A stretch of 64,000 bases of DNA from Kordia antarctica (GTDB taxonomy: Bacteria > Bacteroidota > Bacteroidia > Flavobacteriales > Flavobacteriaceae), in contig NZ_CP019288.1 of the NCBI RefSeq assembly GCF_009901525.1, positions 3,625,501-3,689,500 on the forward strand, written 5' to 3'. Position numbers and translations under genes: made by a program. The notes below the pieces were generated by a model. It did not search any database. It was not told where the DNA came from and was given only the letters and a program-made list of their open reading frames with translations. Positions 48,097-56,996 of this stretch are shown here, one piece after another (positions within the stretch are counted from its first letter, which is position 1; each line of letters begins with the position of its first letter).

Positions 48097-49062
48097 ATGG
48101 AAATTCCACCAGAAATTGCGGAACGTATTGAAAAATTAGACAAGAAATACACAAATTCTGGGCAAGACTTAGGCTCGTACCTTGACGGTTTATTACACCA
48201 AAGATACCTTACCTATTGGGATTATATTCACTTAGATACACTGTTAAGTTTACAAATACCACGTACATTTTTTCCCGATGAAGAAATCTTTATCATGTAT
48301 CATCAAATCACAGAATTGTACTTTAAACTCATCATTCATGAGCAAAAGCAAGTCATTGATGACAAAGATCAAACGGCAGAATTTTTTACGCAACGCATTC
48401 ACAGAATCAACAATTATTACAAGGCGTTAACATCTTCTTTCGAAATCATGATAAATGGTATGGAAAGAGAACAATTCTTAAACTACAGAATGTCGTTATT
48501 GCCTGCCAGCGGATTTCAATCAGCACAATACAGAATGATCGAATTATACTCGACGCCACTTGAAAATTTGGTGCATTATTCCGTGCGCGATCAATTTTCT
48601 GCAAATAATACATTGGACGCGCTTTACGAAAACATCTATTGGAAAAAAGGTGCAACCGATAGTAAAACGGGCGAAAAAACGCTCACACTCAAACAATTTG
48701 AATATCGCTACACGCCACGTTTCATGCGAATTGCTGAAGAAGTAAAAATAAGCACAATATATCACCGCTATTTAGCGTTGCCTATCAAAGTAAAACAAGA
48801 CAAAAACGTAATTTCAGCACTAAAAAGCTTAGATTTGAATGCAAATGTCAATTGGCCATTAATGCATATGGGATCTGCATATCGTTATTTAAGAAGAGAA
48901 AACAAGACTGTTGAATCTACTGGAGGAACAAATTGGAGAACATATTTGCCGCCAAGTTTTCAAAAAGTAATTTTTTTTCCTGAAATTTGGAGCGAAAACG
49001 AAAAAAGCGAATGGGGAAAAGAATGGGTAGATCATATCCTCAATACAGAAAAGAAACAATGA
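48097..49062 (+). CDS. Tryptophan 2,3-dioxygenase-family protein, second paralogue
   Basis: A 321-aa paralogue of the 41655 gene with the same landmarks: YWDYIHLDTLLSLQ, FIMYHQITELYFKL, PASGFQSAQYRMIE, WPLMHMGSAYRYL with the candidate heme histidine, and ESTGGTNWRTYL. Divergence from the first copy is substantial, so the substrate may differ. It lies in a tight unit with DUF3108 and an M23 lipoprotein gene, an odd context for an amino acid catabolic enzyme. Its stop overlaps the next ATG (ATGA). Confidence 0.82.
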   Translation: MEIPPEIAERIEKLDKKYTNSGQDLGSYLDGLLHQRYLTYWDYIHLDTLLSLQIPRTFFPDEEIFIMYHQITELYFKLIIHEQKQVIDDKDQTAEFFTQRIHRINNYYKALTSSFEIMINGMEREQFLNYRMSLLPASGFQSAQYRMIELYSTPLENLVHYSVRDQFSANNTLDALYENIYWKKGATDSKTGEKTLTLKQFEYRYTPRFMRIAEEVKISTIYHRYLALPIKVKQDKNVISALKSLDLNANVNWPLMHMGSAYRYLRRENKTVESTGGTNWRTYLPPSFQKVIFFPEIWSENEKSEWGKEWVDHILNTEKKQ

Positions 49063-50354
49063 GAATCGGAAAAATTTTACTGCTTGCATTATTAGTAGTA
49101 GGTTTCAATGCGTGTAAAGAAACCAAAGAAGAAAAAAAAGAAATTGTACAAATAGAAGCGCCAGTTCCTGATCCGATGGAATTTGGGTTTAACTTAAACG
49201 ACTATATAGTTGTAAAAGATACCGTAAGAAATGGCGATAGTTTTGGGAAAATTCTAGAAAAAAATAATATCGGATATGGCACTGTTTTCAATATTGTTGA
49301 ACAAACAAAAGATACATTTGATATCAGTAAAATTGTTGCTGGAAAACCATATACATTACTTTGTACAAAAGGAGATTCTTTGCAGCGACCAGAATGTTTC
49401 ATCTATCAACCAAACAGTATTGATTATGTAGTGATAAAATTTAAAGATTCTATCAATGCATACAAGGAAAGCAAACCTGTAAAAATTGTACAAAAAGAAG
49501 TTTCAGGCATCATTACAAGTTCATTATCTGGCGCGTTAGATGACGCAGGATTAAGTCAGCGATTGGCATTTGATATGTCAGATATTTACGCATGGACTAT
49601 TGACTTTTTTAGACTTCAAAAAGGAGATCAATTCAAATTAATTTATACCGAAAAATATATAAATGATACCACTTTCGTGGGAATTGACAGAATACACGCG
49701 GCATACTTTAAACACAACAATGAACCGTTTTATGCCTTTGAATTTGAAACAGATAGCGTAAAACAAATTGTTGATTATTACGATGAAAACGCTAAAAACT
49801 TACGCAGAGCTTTCTTAAAAGCGCCCGTTGTTTTCAAGAACGTACGCATTTCATCACGTTACAACTTACGAAGACGCATCAAACTATACGGAAACCGAAT
49901 CAGAGCACACAAAGGAACTGACTTTGCTGCGCCACGCGGAACACCAATTATCTCAACAGCCAATGGAGTTGTGGTTGAATCTGCCCGTAGAGGCGGAAAC
50001 GGAAATTATGTAAAAGTAAAACACAACAGTACATACACGACGCAATACTTGCACATGAATAAGCGGAAGGCAAAAGTGGGCGACTTTGTAAAACAAGGAG
50101 ACGTAATTGGTTGGGTTGGAATGACAGGAAACACTTCGGGGCCGCATGTATGTTACCGTTTCTGGAAAAATGGAAAGCAAGTAGATCCATTTAAACAAAA
50201 ATTACCAGATGCGGATCCAATAGATGACAAACTAAAAATAGCGTATTTAAAACACATTGAGCCGTTAAAAGTTCAAATTGACAGTATCAAAATACAACCT
50301 CCAAAACCGGCGGAAGAAGAACTCACACAACAAGCAGTAACTGCACTAAAATAA
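49059..50354 (+). CDS. M23-family peptidase lipoprotein
   Basis: A 431-aa protein with a lipoprotein signal ([13 protein letters not shown]). The C-terminal LytM/M23 domain has the first ligands in [28 protein letters not shown] and GPHVCYRFW, where the usual HxH is HxC. It may act on peptidoglycan cross-bridges, or as a non-catalytic activator if the missing histidine matters. An N-terminal region resembles the LysM/OapA-like part ([16 protein letters not shown]). The start at 49059 overlaps the upstream stop by 4 bp; the longer frame is not used. Confidence 0.87.
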   Translation: MRIGKILLLALLVVGFNACKETKEEKKEIVQIEAPVPDPMEFGFNLNDYIVVKDTVRNGDSFGKILEKNNIGYGTVFNIVEQTKDTFDISKIVAGKPYTLLCTKGDSLQRPECFIYQPNSIDYVVIKFKDSINAYKESKPVKIVQKEVSGIITSSLSGALDDAGLSQRLAFDMSDIYAWTIDFFRLQKGDQFKLIYTEKYINDTTFVGIDRIHAAYFKHNNEPFYAFEFETDSVKQIVDYYDENAKNLRRAFLKAPVVFKNVRISSRYNLRRRIKLYGNRIRAHKGTDFAAPRGTPIISTANGVVVESARRGGNGNYVKVKHNSTYTTQYLHMNKRKAKVGDFVKQGDVIGWVGMTGNTSGPHVCYRFWKNGKQVDPFKQKLPDADPIDDKLKIAYLKHIEPLKVQIDSIKIQPPKPAEEELTQQAVTALK

Positions 50355-50359
50355 ACACC

Positions 50360-52003
50360 ATGTTAACAAACATAAATCCCACAGAAACTGAAGTTTGGAA
50401 AAGACTTCAGGAGCATTTCTATGCAACGAAATCGTTTGAGATAAAAGAACATTTTAAAACCGATGCGGAAAGAGCAGATCGCTTTTCCATTCACTGGAAA
50501 GATTTTTATGTGGATTATTCTAAAAATAGAATTTCGCAAGAAACGATGGATTTATTGTTGGAGTTGGCAACTGAGATGAACCTTAAAGAAAACATTCAAA
50601 AATACTTTGACGGCGATATCATTAATGAAACAGAAGGTAGAGAAGTGTTGCATACCGCTTTGCGCGAAAAAGAAAACGCAAAAGTATATGTTGACGGTAA
50701 AAACATTATTCCTGAAATCTACGAAGTTAAGCAAAAAATAAAGCAATTTTCAAATGCAATTATTTCTGGAACTAAAAAAGGACATACCGAAAAAGCCTTT
50801 ACAGATGTTGTGAATATTGGAATTGGCGGTTCTGATTTAGGACCTGCAATGGTAACGGAAGCGTTGTTACATTATAAAAATCATTTAAATGTACACTTTG
50901 TATCTAATGTTGATGGCGATCATGTGCAAGAAGTGATCAAAAATCTAAATCCTGAAACGACGTTGTTTGTTATTGTTTCCAAAACATTTACAACGCAAGA
51001 AACCTTGACAAATGCAATGACTATTAGAAAATGGTTTTTAACGCATGCGTCTGAGGAAGCTGTTGCAAAACACTTTGTAGCGGTTTCTACTAATTTGGAA
51101 AAAATACAGGAATTTGGAATCGCTTCTGAAAACGTATTTCCAATGTGGAATTGGGTTGGCGGACGTTTCTCGCTTTGGAGCGCTGTTGGTTTATCGATCA
51201 GTTTGGCAACAGGTTATGATAATTTTGACAAATTATTAGCTGGTGCGAATGATATGGACGCGCATTTTAAAAATACGGAGTTCGATCAGAATATTCCTGT
51301 TGTACTAGCTTTGTTGAGTATTTGGTATAACAATTTTTACGGAGCAGAAAGTGAAGCAATTATTCCGTACACACAATACTTACATCGTTTTTCGGCATAT
51401 CTGCAACAAGGAATTATGGAAAGCAATGGTAAAAGTGTGGACAGAAAAGGAAATCGTGTCAACTACGAAACCGGAACTTTAATTTGGGGAGAACCTGGAA
51501 CCAATTCGCAACACGCGTTTTTTCAACTCATTCATCAAGGAACAAAATTGATTCCTGCGGATTTCATTGGCTATGTGCATTCTTTAAAGAACGATAAAGA
51601 TCATCATGAAAAATTGATGGCAAACTATTTTGCACAAACGGAAGCTTTATTAAACGGAAAAACAAAAGAAGAAGTCCTAGCAGAATTAAAATCTTCAGGA
51701 ATGGAAGCTTCTCAAATAGAAAAATTACTTCCATATAAAATATTTGAAGGAAATAAGCCAACAAATACGATTTTAATTGATAAACTTACGCCAAAAAGTT
51801 TAGGTGCATTAATTGCATTATACGAGCATAAAATATTTGTACAAGGAGTTATTTGGAATATTTTTAGTTATGATCAATGGGGAGTTGAACTTGGAAAACA
51901 ACTCGCTACTAAAATTTTGAAAGATATTAAAGGAGACGAAATTGCTAAACATGATGCTTCAACAGCTAATCTTTTAAGATTCTTCAAAAAAAACAGGAAA
52001 TAA
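50360..52003 (+). CDS. pgi: Glucose-6-phosphate isomerase
   Basis: A 547-aa cytosolic enzyme interconverting glucose-6-phosphate and fructose-6-phosphate. Signatures include [42 protein letters not shown] and the C-terminal [14 protein letters not shown]. Length matches the E. coli-type enzyme. It lies 5 bp after the M23 gene and may share its transcript. Confidence 0.97.
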   Translation: MLTNINPTETEVWKRLQEHFYATKSFEIKEHFKTDAERADRFSIHWKDFYVDYSKNRISQETMDLLLELATEMNLKENIQKYFDGDIINETEGREVLHTALREKENAKVYVDGKNIIPEIYEVKQKIKQFSNAIISGTKKGHTEKAFTDVVNIGIGGSDLGPAMVTEALLHYKNHLNVHFVSNVDGDHVQEVIKNLNPETTLFVIVSKTFTTQETLTNAMTIRKWFLTHASEEAVAKHFVAVSTNLEKIQEFGIASENVFPMWNWVGGRFSLWSAVGLSISLATGYDNFDKLLAGANDMDAHFKNTEFDQNIPVVLALLSIWYNNFYGAESEAIIPYTQYLHRFSAYLQQGIMESNGKSVDRKGNRVNYETGTLIWGEPGTNSQHAFFQLIHQGTKLIPADFIGYVHSLKNDKDHHEKLMANYFAQTEALLNGKTKEEVLAELKSSGMEASQIEKLLPYKIFEGNKPTNTILIDKLTPKSLGALIALYEHKIFVQGVIWNIFSYDQWGVELGKQLATKILKDIKGDEIAKHDASTANLLRFFKKNRK

Positions 52004-52150
52004 TTGTTAATAATTTAGTTTATATCTTAATTCTCTACAAAACAAACAAATAAGTTAAAAATGTAAATTTGATAAAATGTTAAAACATTTAACATTCGCT
52101 TAATATATGCATGCACAATAAACACGATTTTTGCGGCATTAAATAAACTA

Positions 52151-54898
52151 ATGAAACTTATGAAAACGATTAACAATTTGTTTTTAATAGTAGCGATGTT
52201 CTTAGTAACATCAGTTGCTTTTTCTCAGGGAACAATTACAGGTAAAGTGGTAGATTCTGAAACAGGACCATTACCAGGAGCAAGTGTAGTTGTGAAAGGA
52301 ACAACAAATGGAGCATCAACCGACTTTGATGGGAAATTTAGATTAAATGTAAAGAGTGCTACGGGTACAATTGAAGTATCATACGTAGGATTTGGAACAA
52401 AAACTGTTACATTCAATGTAACTAGTGGAACAAAAGATATTGGAACTATTACGTTAGTTTCTAATAATTCTCTTGACGAAGTAGTAATTGTTGGTATAGT
52501 TGATATCGCGAAAGAGCGCGAAACTCCTGTAGCAGTATCTACTATTAGAGCTGAAGAAATTGTTGAAAGATTGGGTAACCAAGAACTTCCAGAATTATTA
52601 AATGCCACACCTTCTGTGTATGCTACGAAATCTGGTGGAGGATTTGGAGATTCAAGAATTAACATTCGTGGATTTGATCAAAGAAACACGGCAGTATTAG
52701 TAAACGGAGTTCCTGTAAACGACATGGAAAACGGAGCTGTATACTGGAGTAACTGGACTGGTTTAGCTGATGTTGCTTCTGCAATTCAGATTCAAAGAGG
52801 TTTAGGTTCTTCTAAATTAGCAATATCTTCTGTAGGTGGTACATTAAACATTGTAACAAAAACTACAGAAAGAAATGAAGGTGGATTTGTTGGAACTACA
52901 TTAGGGAACGATAACTATCTTAAAACAATTGCTTCTTATTCTACAGGAAGAATGGAAAGTGGATTTGCATTTACTGGATTATTCAGTAGAACTGCAGGAG
53001 ACGGTTACATTAACGGAACTGCTTTTGAAGGATACAACTATTTCTTAGGATTTGGATGGACTGACGAAAACAGAAAACATGATATTCAATTTACTGCAAC
53101 TGGTGCGCCACAGGTTCACAACCAAAGAACAACAAGTTTCTTTAACGCAGCAACAATTGCACAATATCAACAATTTGGTGACAAGTATAACTTTAACCAT
53201 GGAACATTAAATGGTGAAGAGTTTAACTGGAGAAGAAACTTTTACCACAAACCAGTATTATCATTAAACTGGGATTGGAACATTTCTGACGACACTAAAT
53301 TATCTACAGTAGGATACGCTTCTTTTGGTAGAGGTGGAGGAACTGGAGACATCGGAAGATTACCAGGATTCAACTTTGCAAACAGTGACCTTTATAGAAG
53401 TCCAACAAATGGTGAAGTACAGTGGGACAAAATTGTACAGTACAACAGTGGTCAACTTACAACATTTCCTAATGGAGAAACTCTTCAGAGAAATGATCAG
53501 GAAAATGGTTTATTTATTAACGACAGTAGAGACAATGGTATCTCTAGAAGAGCTTCTATAAACTCTCATAACTGGTTTGGTTTATTAGCAAACTTAAACA
53601 CAAGAATCAACGATAACTTAACGTTAGATGTTGGATTTGATGCAAGAAGCTACAAAGGATTCCATTACAGAAGACTAGATAATCTATTAGGTGCTGATGC
53701 ATATAGAGATGATTCAGATGTAAACAATCCTGACAGAGTATTAACAAACACATATGCTTCTGATTTTGGTTCTATCCTTAACGTGTTTAAAGATATTGAT
53801 GATGAAGATAAAATCAACTACTACAATATAGGATATGTACGTTGGTTAGGTTTATTTGGTCAGTTAGAATATAAGAAAGATGCAATTTCTGCTTTCGTAC
53901 AATTCTCTGGGTCAAACCAAGGATTTAGTAGAGAAGATTTATTTAGAGAAACAGTTGCAGCTGGACAACGTACTGATTGGGAAAACATTCTAGGAGGAAC
54001 AGTAAAAGGTGGATTGAACTACAACATTGACGAAAACCATAACGTATTCGCTAATGCTGGATATTACACAAAACAACCTTCATTTGATGCTGTATATCTT
54101 AGTAATACAAATACTCTAAATGATGACTACAGAAATGAAAAAGTATTCGGAGCTGAATTAGGATACGGATATAAGTCTGAAAAATTAAATGTAAGCGTAA
54201 ACCTTTACAGAACTTCTTGGACAGATAGATACTCTTCAATCTCAAGTAGATTTGATGTAAACAATACACCAACGGACTCTTCTGATGATGAGCAAGGAAC
54301 TACAAGTTTACAAGGTTTAGAGCAAATCCACATGGGAGCTGAATTAGAATTCACTTACAAACCAGTCCACATGTTAACATTCAGAGGAATGGCTTCTTTT
54401 GGAAACTGGGAATATGGTGGAAATGTTGCAGGTCCTGCATTTGACCAAAACAATACTGTAATTGGAGAAAACAAATTATTCTTAGATGGTGTTAAAGTTG
54501 GAAACGCTGCACAAACAACAATGCGTTTAGCTGCAATTGTTGAGCCAGTAGAGCGTTTAAAATTCGATATCGCTTGGTACAGAGCTGATAACTTATACGC
54601 AGACATCAACGCTGAAGATTTTGATGAGGTAGATCATCAAGGTTCTTTACAATTACCAGCTTACACATTATTTGAAGGTGGTATGTCATACAAGTGGTTA
54701 GTTGGAAAAGAAAAAGAAAACAATATCTTTTTCAGAATCAACGTAAACAACTTATTCAATACAACGTATTTAGCTGAATCGCAAACAAACATTTTTGCGA
54801 ATCCAGGAGACAATACGTATGATGGAATTGACACAGCAAACAAAGCATTCTTCGGATTTGGAAGAACATGGAACTTTAGCTTACGTTATACATTCTAA
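52151..54898 (+). CDS. TonB-dependent receptor with carboxypeptidase-like N-terminal domain
   Basis: A 915-aa outer-membrane receptor. Signal peptide (NLFLIVAMFLVTSVAFSQ), a beta-sandwich domain (residues about 28-110, TITGKVVDSETGPLPGASV), a plug with INIRGFDQRNTAVLVNGV and YWSNWTGLADVASAIQIQ, and a barrel ending RTWNFSLRYTF. It is related to the receptor at 56997 (both carry a WSNW-G motif after the plug loop). Ligand is unknown. A terminator follows, so it is a single gene. Confidence 0.9.
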   Translation: MKLMKTINNLFLIVAMFLVTSVAFSQGTITGKVVDSETGPLPGASVVVKGTTNGASTDFDGKFRLNVKSATGTIEVSYVGFGTKTVTFNVTSGTKDIGTITLVSNNSLDEVVIVGIVDIAKERETPVAVSTIRAEEIVERLGNQELPELLNATPSVYATKSGGGFGDSRINIRGFDQRNTAVLVNGVPVNDMENGAVYWSNWTGLADVASAIQIQRGLGSSKLAISSVGGTLNIVTKTTERNEGGFVGTTLGNDNYLKTIASYSTGRMESGFAFTGLFSRTAGDGYINGTAFEGYNYFLGFGWTDENRKHDIQFTATGAPQVHNQRTTSFFNAATIAQYQQFGDKYNFNHGTLNGEEFNWRRNFYHKPVLSLNWDWNISDDTKLSTVGYASFGRGGGTGDIGRLPGFNFANSDLYRSPTNGEVQWDKIVQYNSGQLTTFPNGETLQRNDQENGLFINDSRDNGISRRASINSHNWFGLLANLNTRINDNLTLDVGFDARSYKGFHYRRLDNLLGADAYRDDSDVNNPDRVLTNTYASDFGSILNVFKDIDDEDKINYYNIGYVRWLGLFGQLEYKKDAISAFVQFSGSNQGFSREDLFRETVAAGQRTDWENILGGTVKGGLNYNIDENHNVFANAGYYTKQPSFDAVYLSNTNTLNDDYRNEKVFGAELGYGYKSEKLNVSVNLYRTSWTDRYSSISSRFDVNNTPTDSSDDEQGTTSLQGLEQIHMGAELEFTYKPVHMLTFRGMASFGNWEYGGNVAGPAFDQNNTVIGENKLFLDGVKVGNAAQTTMRLAAIVEPVERLKFDIAWYRADNLYADINAEDFDEVDHQGSLQLPAYTLFEGGMSYKWLVGKEKENNIFFRINVNNLFNTTYLAESQTNIFANPGDNTYDGIDTANKAFFGFGRTWNFSLRYTF

Positions 54899-54935
54899 GA
54901 AAGAAAGTATAAAGCATTCTAAAACATAAATTCTA

Positions 54936-54964
54936 AAAACCCTGTCAATCGACAGGGTTTTTTG
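54936..54964 (+). terminator. Terminator after the TonB receptor gene
   Basis: AAAACCCTGTC-AATC-GACAGGGTTTT followed by more T. Confidence 0.92.
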
Positions 54965-54979
54965 TTTCATAAAAATAAG

Positions 54980-54987
54980 TACCTTTG
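54980..54987 (+). promoter_or_regulatory. Candidate -7 box of the 146-aa membrane protein gene
   Basis: TACCTTTG fits TAnnTTTG and lies 23 bp before the ATG at 55010. The nearest TTTG upstream gives only 15 bp of spacing. Confidence 0.4.
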
Positions 54988-55009
54988 TATATCAACTAAA
55001 AACAAACCT

Positions 55010-55450
55010 ATGTACGAACACGTAAAAAACCTGCATTCTTATTTTGCTTATTTTGTCCTTCTTATCTTAATAATAGCTGTGGCAAACGCAATCATAGGAT
55101 TTGCAACCAACAAAAAATTCGTTTCCAAAGACTTGCGAATCTCACTATTCGCACTCATCTTTACGCACTTACAATTACTCATCGGATTAATTCTATACTT
55201 TATATCTCCATTCGGAATGAAAATGATTTCTACAAACGGAATGGGCGGAATGACTTCAGCACAACGTTTACTTGCCTTAGAACATCCTTTCATTGTAATC
55301 ATAGCAATCGTATTGATCACAATTGGTTGGTCTAAACACAAAAAGCAACAAACTGACAAAAGAGCTTTTGGTAAAATCGCTTTCTTTTACGGTTTAGGAT
55401 TACTACTCATACTATCCAGATTACCTTGGAGTCAGTGGTTAGGATTATAA
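55010..55450 (+). CDS. Four-helix membrane protein of unknown function
   Basis: A 146-aa inner-membrane protein with four hydrophobic helices (FAYFVLLILIIAVANAII; SLFALIFTHLQLLIGLILYF; FIVIIAIVLITIGW; IAFFYGLGLLLILS). Histidines near helix starts (LHSYFAY, THLQLL, LEHPF) are conserved-looking; related bacteroidete proteins are often labelled cytochrome b-like. Heme binding is conjecture. The frame is open 16 codons further upstream, but the ATG at 55010 sits after a promoter-like box. Confidence 0.7.
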   Translation: MYEHVKNLHSYFAYFVLLILIIAVANAIIGFATNKKFVSKDLRISLFALIFTHLQLLIGLILYFISPFGMKMISTNGMGGMTSAQRLLALEHPFIVIIAIVLITIGWSKHKKQQTDKRAFGKIAFFYGLGLLLILSRLPWSQWLGL

Positions 55451-55455
55451 CACAC

Positions 55456-55489
55456 AAAAGTCCTTGTCTAGTACGGCAAGGATTTTTTA
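55456..55489 (+). terminator. Terminator after the membrane protein gene
   Basis: AGTCCTTG pairs with CAAGGATT around a 10-nt loop and is followed by T6. Confidence 0.75.
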
Positions 55490-55520
55490 TTATACCAAAC
55501 AAGTCTCACATCTTTTTTTG

Positions 55521-55600
55521 AAGCTATTTCCTGCTTTCCGCTATATCTTTTTTTGCCTCAAGGCAAAGCAAAAAAAGGATGCCGCTGCAATCAGGGCTAT
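55521..55600. repeat. Flavobacterial intergenic palindrome
   Basis: A core TTTTTTTGC ... GCAAAAAAA hairpin (with GCCTCAAGGC inside) is flanked by TTCCTGCTTTCCGCTATATC and GATGCCGCTGCAATCAGGGC. I recall this as a widespread intergenic element in flavobacterial genomes. No coding content. The rest of 55451-55812 holds terminators only. Confidence 0.6.
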
Positions 55601-55721
55601 TCAATAGAATTGAGTAATTAGATATGAGTATTGAGATTTCTGTTGGTAATTACATCACATCTTAACTCTTTATTCTAAAAGCGTAGCGATCTAAAATCTT
55701 ATATCAACAATGTCATTAAAC

Positions 55722-55757
55722 AAAAAATCCTCATCAATTACGATAAGGATTTTTTTA
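55722..55757. terminator. Terminator of the EEP-family gene
   Basis: AAAAAATCCT ... AAGGATTTTTTT forms a stem usable in both directions; on the minus strand it follows the gene that ends at 55813. Confidence 0.75.
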
Positions 55758-55812
55758 TTTCTATACGTCAATTTTCAAATCAGCAAATCTTCAAATTGAC
55801 ACATTAAAAAGA

Positions 55813-56859
55813 TTATTTAACTTCTTTAATCAAATGCACATACACAGGAAAATGGTCACTATAACCACCTGTATAACTTCCGCTAGAAAAACTTCTGAAA
55901 GGATAGCCTTTATAACGTCCACGCTTATTAGATAAATATGTTTTATTATAAATTCCCGCTTTATAATAGCGATACTCAGAATAATCTTTCTCTAACAATG
56001 GCGCTGTAAATATAATTTGATCAAACAAATTCCAACCATCTCTATATGCCAACGTTCCATTTCCGCTCTTGGCCATTCCGCCCATTGGGTTAAACAAATC
56101 TTTTCCTTTCACATCTTCACGATCATCTTTAGTTTTCAGTACATCTTTCATACTTGCGTTAAAAGGATCATCGTTCATATCGCCAATGGTAAAGATCTTT
56201 GCATTCTTATCAACGTTTTGTAACGAATCAATAATACGTTTATTCAATTCTGCGGCTTTCACACGTTTTGGTCTGCTTCTCGCTTCTCCGCCACTACGCG
56301 ATGGCCAGTGATTTACAATAATATGTATCTCTTCACCATCTAACACTCCAGAAACCAATAACTGATCTCTTGTGTAGACTCTTTTATCTCCATTATATAT
56401 AAACAACGGATGTTTTGAAAAACTGTGCGGTTGAAAAATATCTTGTTTATACAACAAGCCTACATCAATTCCTCGCTTATCAGGAGAATCGAAATGGATA
56501 ATACCATAATCAGAATCTTTCAACTGAGGATCATTTACCAAATCTTCCAACACTTGCTTATTCTCAACTTCGGCTACACCTAAAATAGCGGGTGATGTTT
56601 TGGCAACATCATAGCCAATATCGGAAATAACGCGCGCAAGTTTTGAGATTTTATCTGCATATATCTTTGAACGATCTCTTTGAATTTCCATCATCGGACT
56701 TTTCTCGTCGTCTTTCAATGGATCATTAATAGTATCAAACAAATTTTCTACATTATAAAATGCAATCGTTTGTACTTTAAATTGCTTCTTTTTCTGTGCC
56801 CAACCGTGGGTAGATGCTAATAAAAAAGCAAGTATTACTAAGGATTTAAGGTTTTTCAT
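55813..56859 (-). CDS. Secreted endonuclease/exonuclease/phosphatase-family protein
   Basis: A 348-aa protein with a signal peptide (LVILAFLLASTHGWAQ). The EEP motifs are present: IAFYNVENLFD, GVAEVENKQVL (metal-binding glutamate), VNHWPSRSGG (catalytic histidine), IGDMNDDP and YSDHFPVYV. It would hydrolyse phosphodiesters or phosphoesters, perhaps extracellular DNA or nucleotides. It is divergent from a TonB receptor and a DUF5689 lipoprotein gene. The exact substrate is not visible. Confidence 0.88.
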   Translation of the reverse strand: MKNLKSLVILAFLLASTHGWAQKKKQFKVQTIAFYNVENLFDTINDPLKDDEKSPMMEIQRDRSKIYADKISKLARVISDIGYDVAKTSPAILGVAEVENKQVLEDLVNDPQLKDSDYGIIHFDSPDKRGIDVGLLYKQDIFQPHSFSKHPLFIYNGDKRVYTRDQLLVSGVLDGEEIHIIVNHWPSRSGGEARSRPKRVKAAELNKRIIDSLQNVDKNAKIFTIGDMNDDPFNASMKDVLKTKDDREDVKGKDLFNPMGGMAKSGNGTLAYRDGWNLFDQIIFTAPLLEKDYSEYRYYKAGIYNKTYLSNKRGRYKGYPFRSFSSGSYTGGYSDHFPVYVHLIKEVK

Positions 56860-56933
56860 TTAATCAATGTTATGTTATCTTAAACAATCTTTGCAAAAGC
56901 TAGACCAAAAGTAGTTATTAATTATAAAAAATG

Positions 56934-56941
56934 TACATTTG
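56934..56941 (+). promoter_or_regulatory. Candidate -7 box of the second TonB receptor operon
   Basis: TACATTTG matches TAnnTTTG, 56 bp before the ATG. The -33 region has no clear TTG. Confidence 0.45.
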
Positions 56942-56996
56942 CGCGTCGTTATTAAAGATTTTTAAACGTTAATAATAATTAATTGCAAATTACAGT

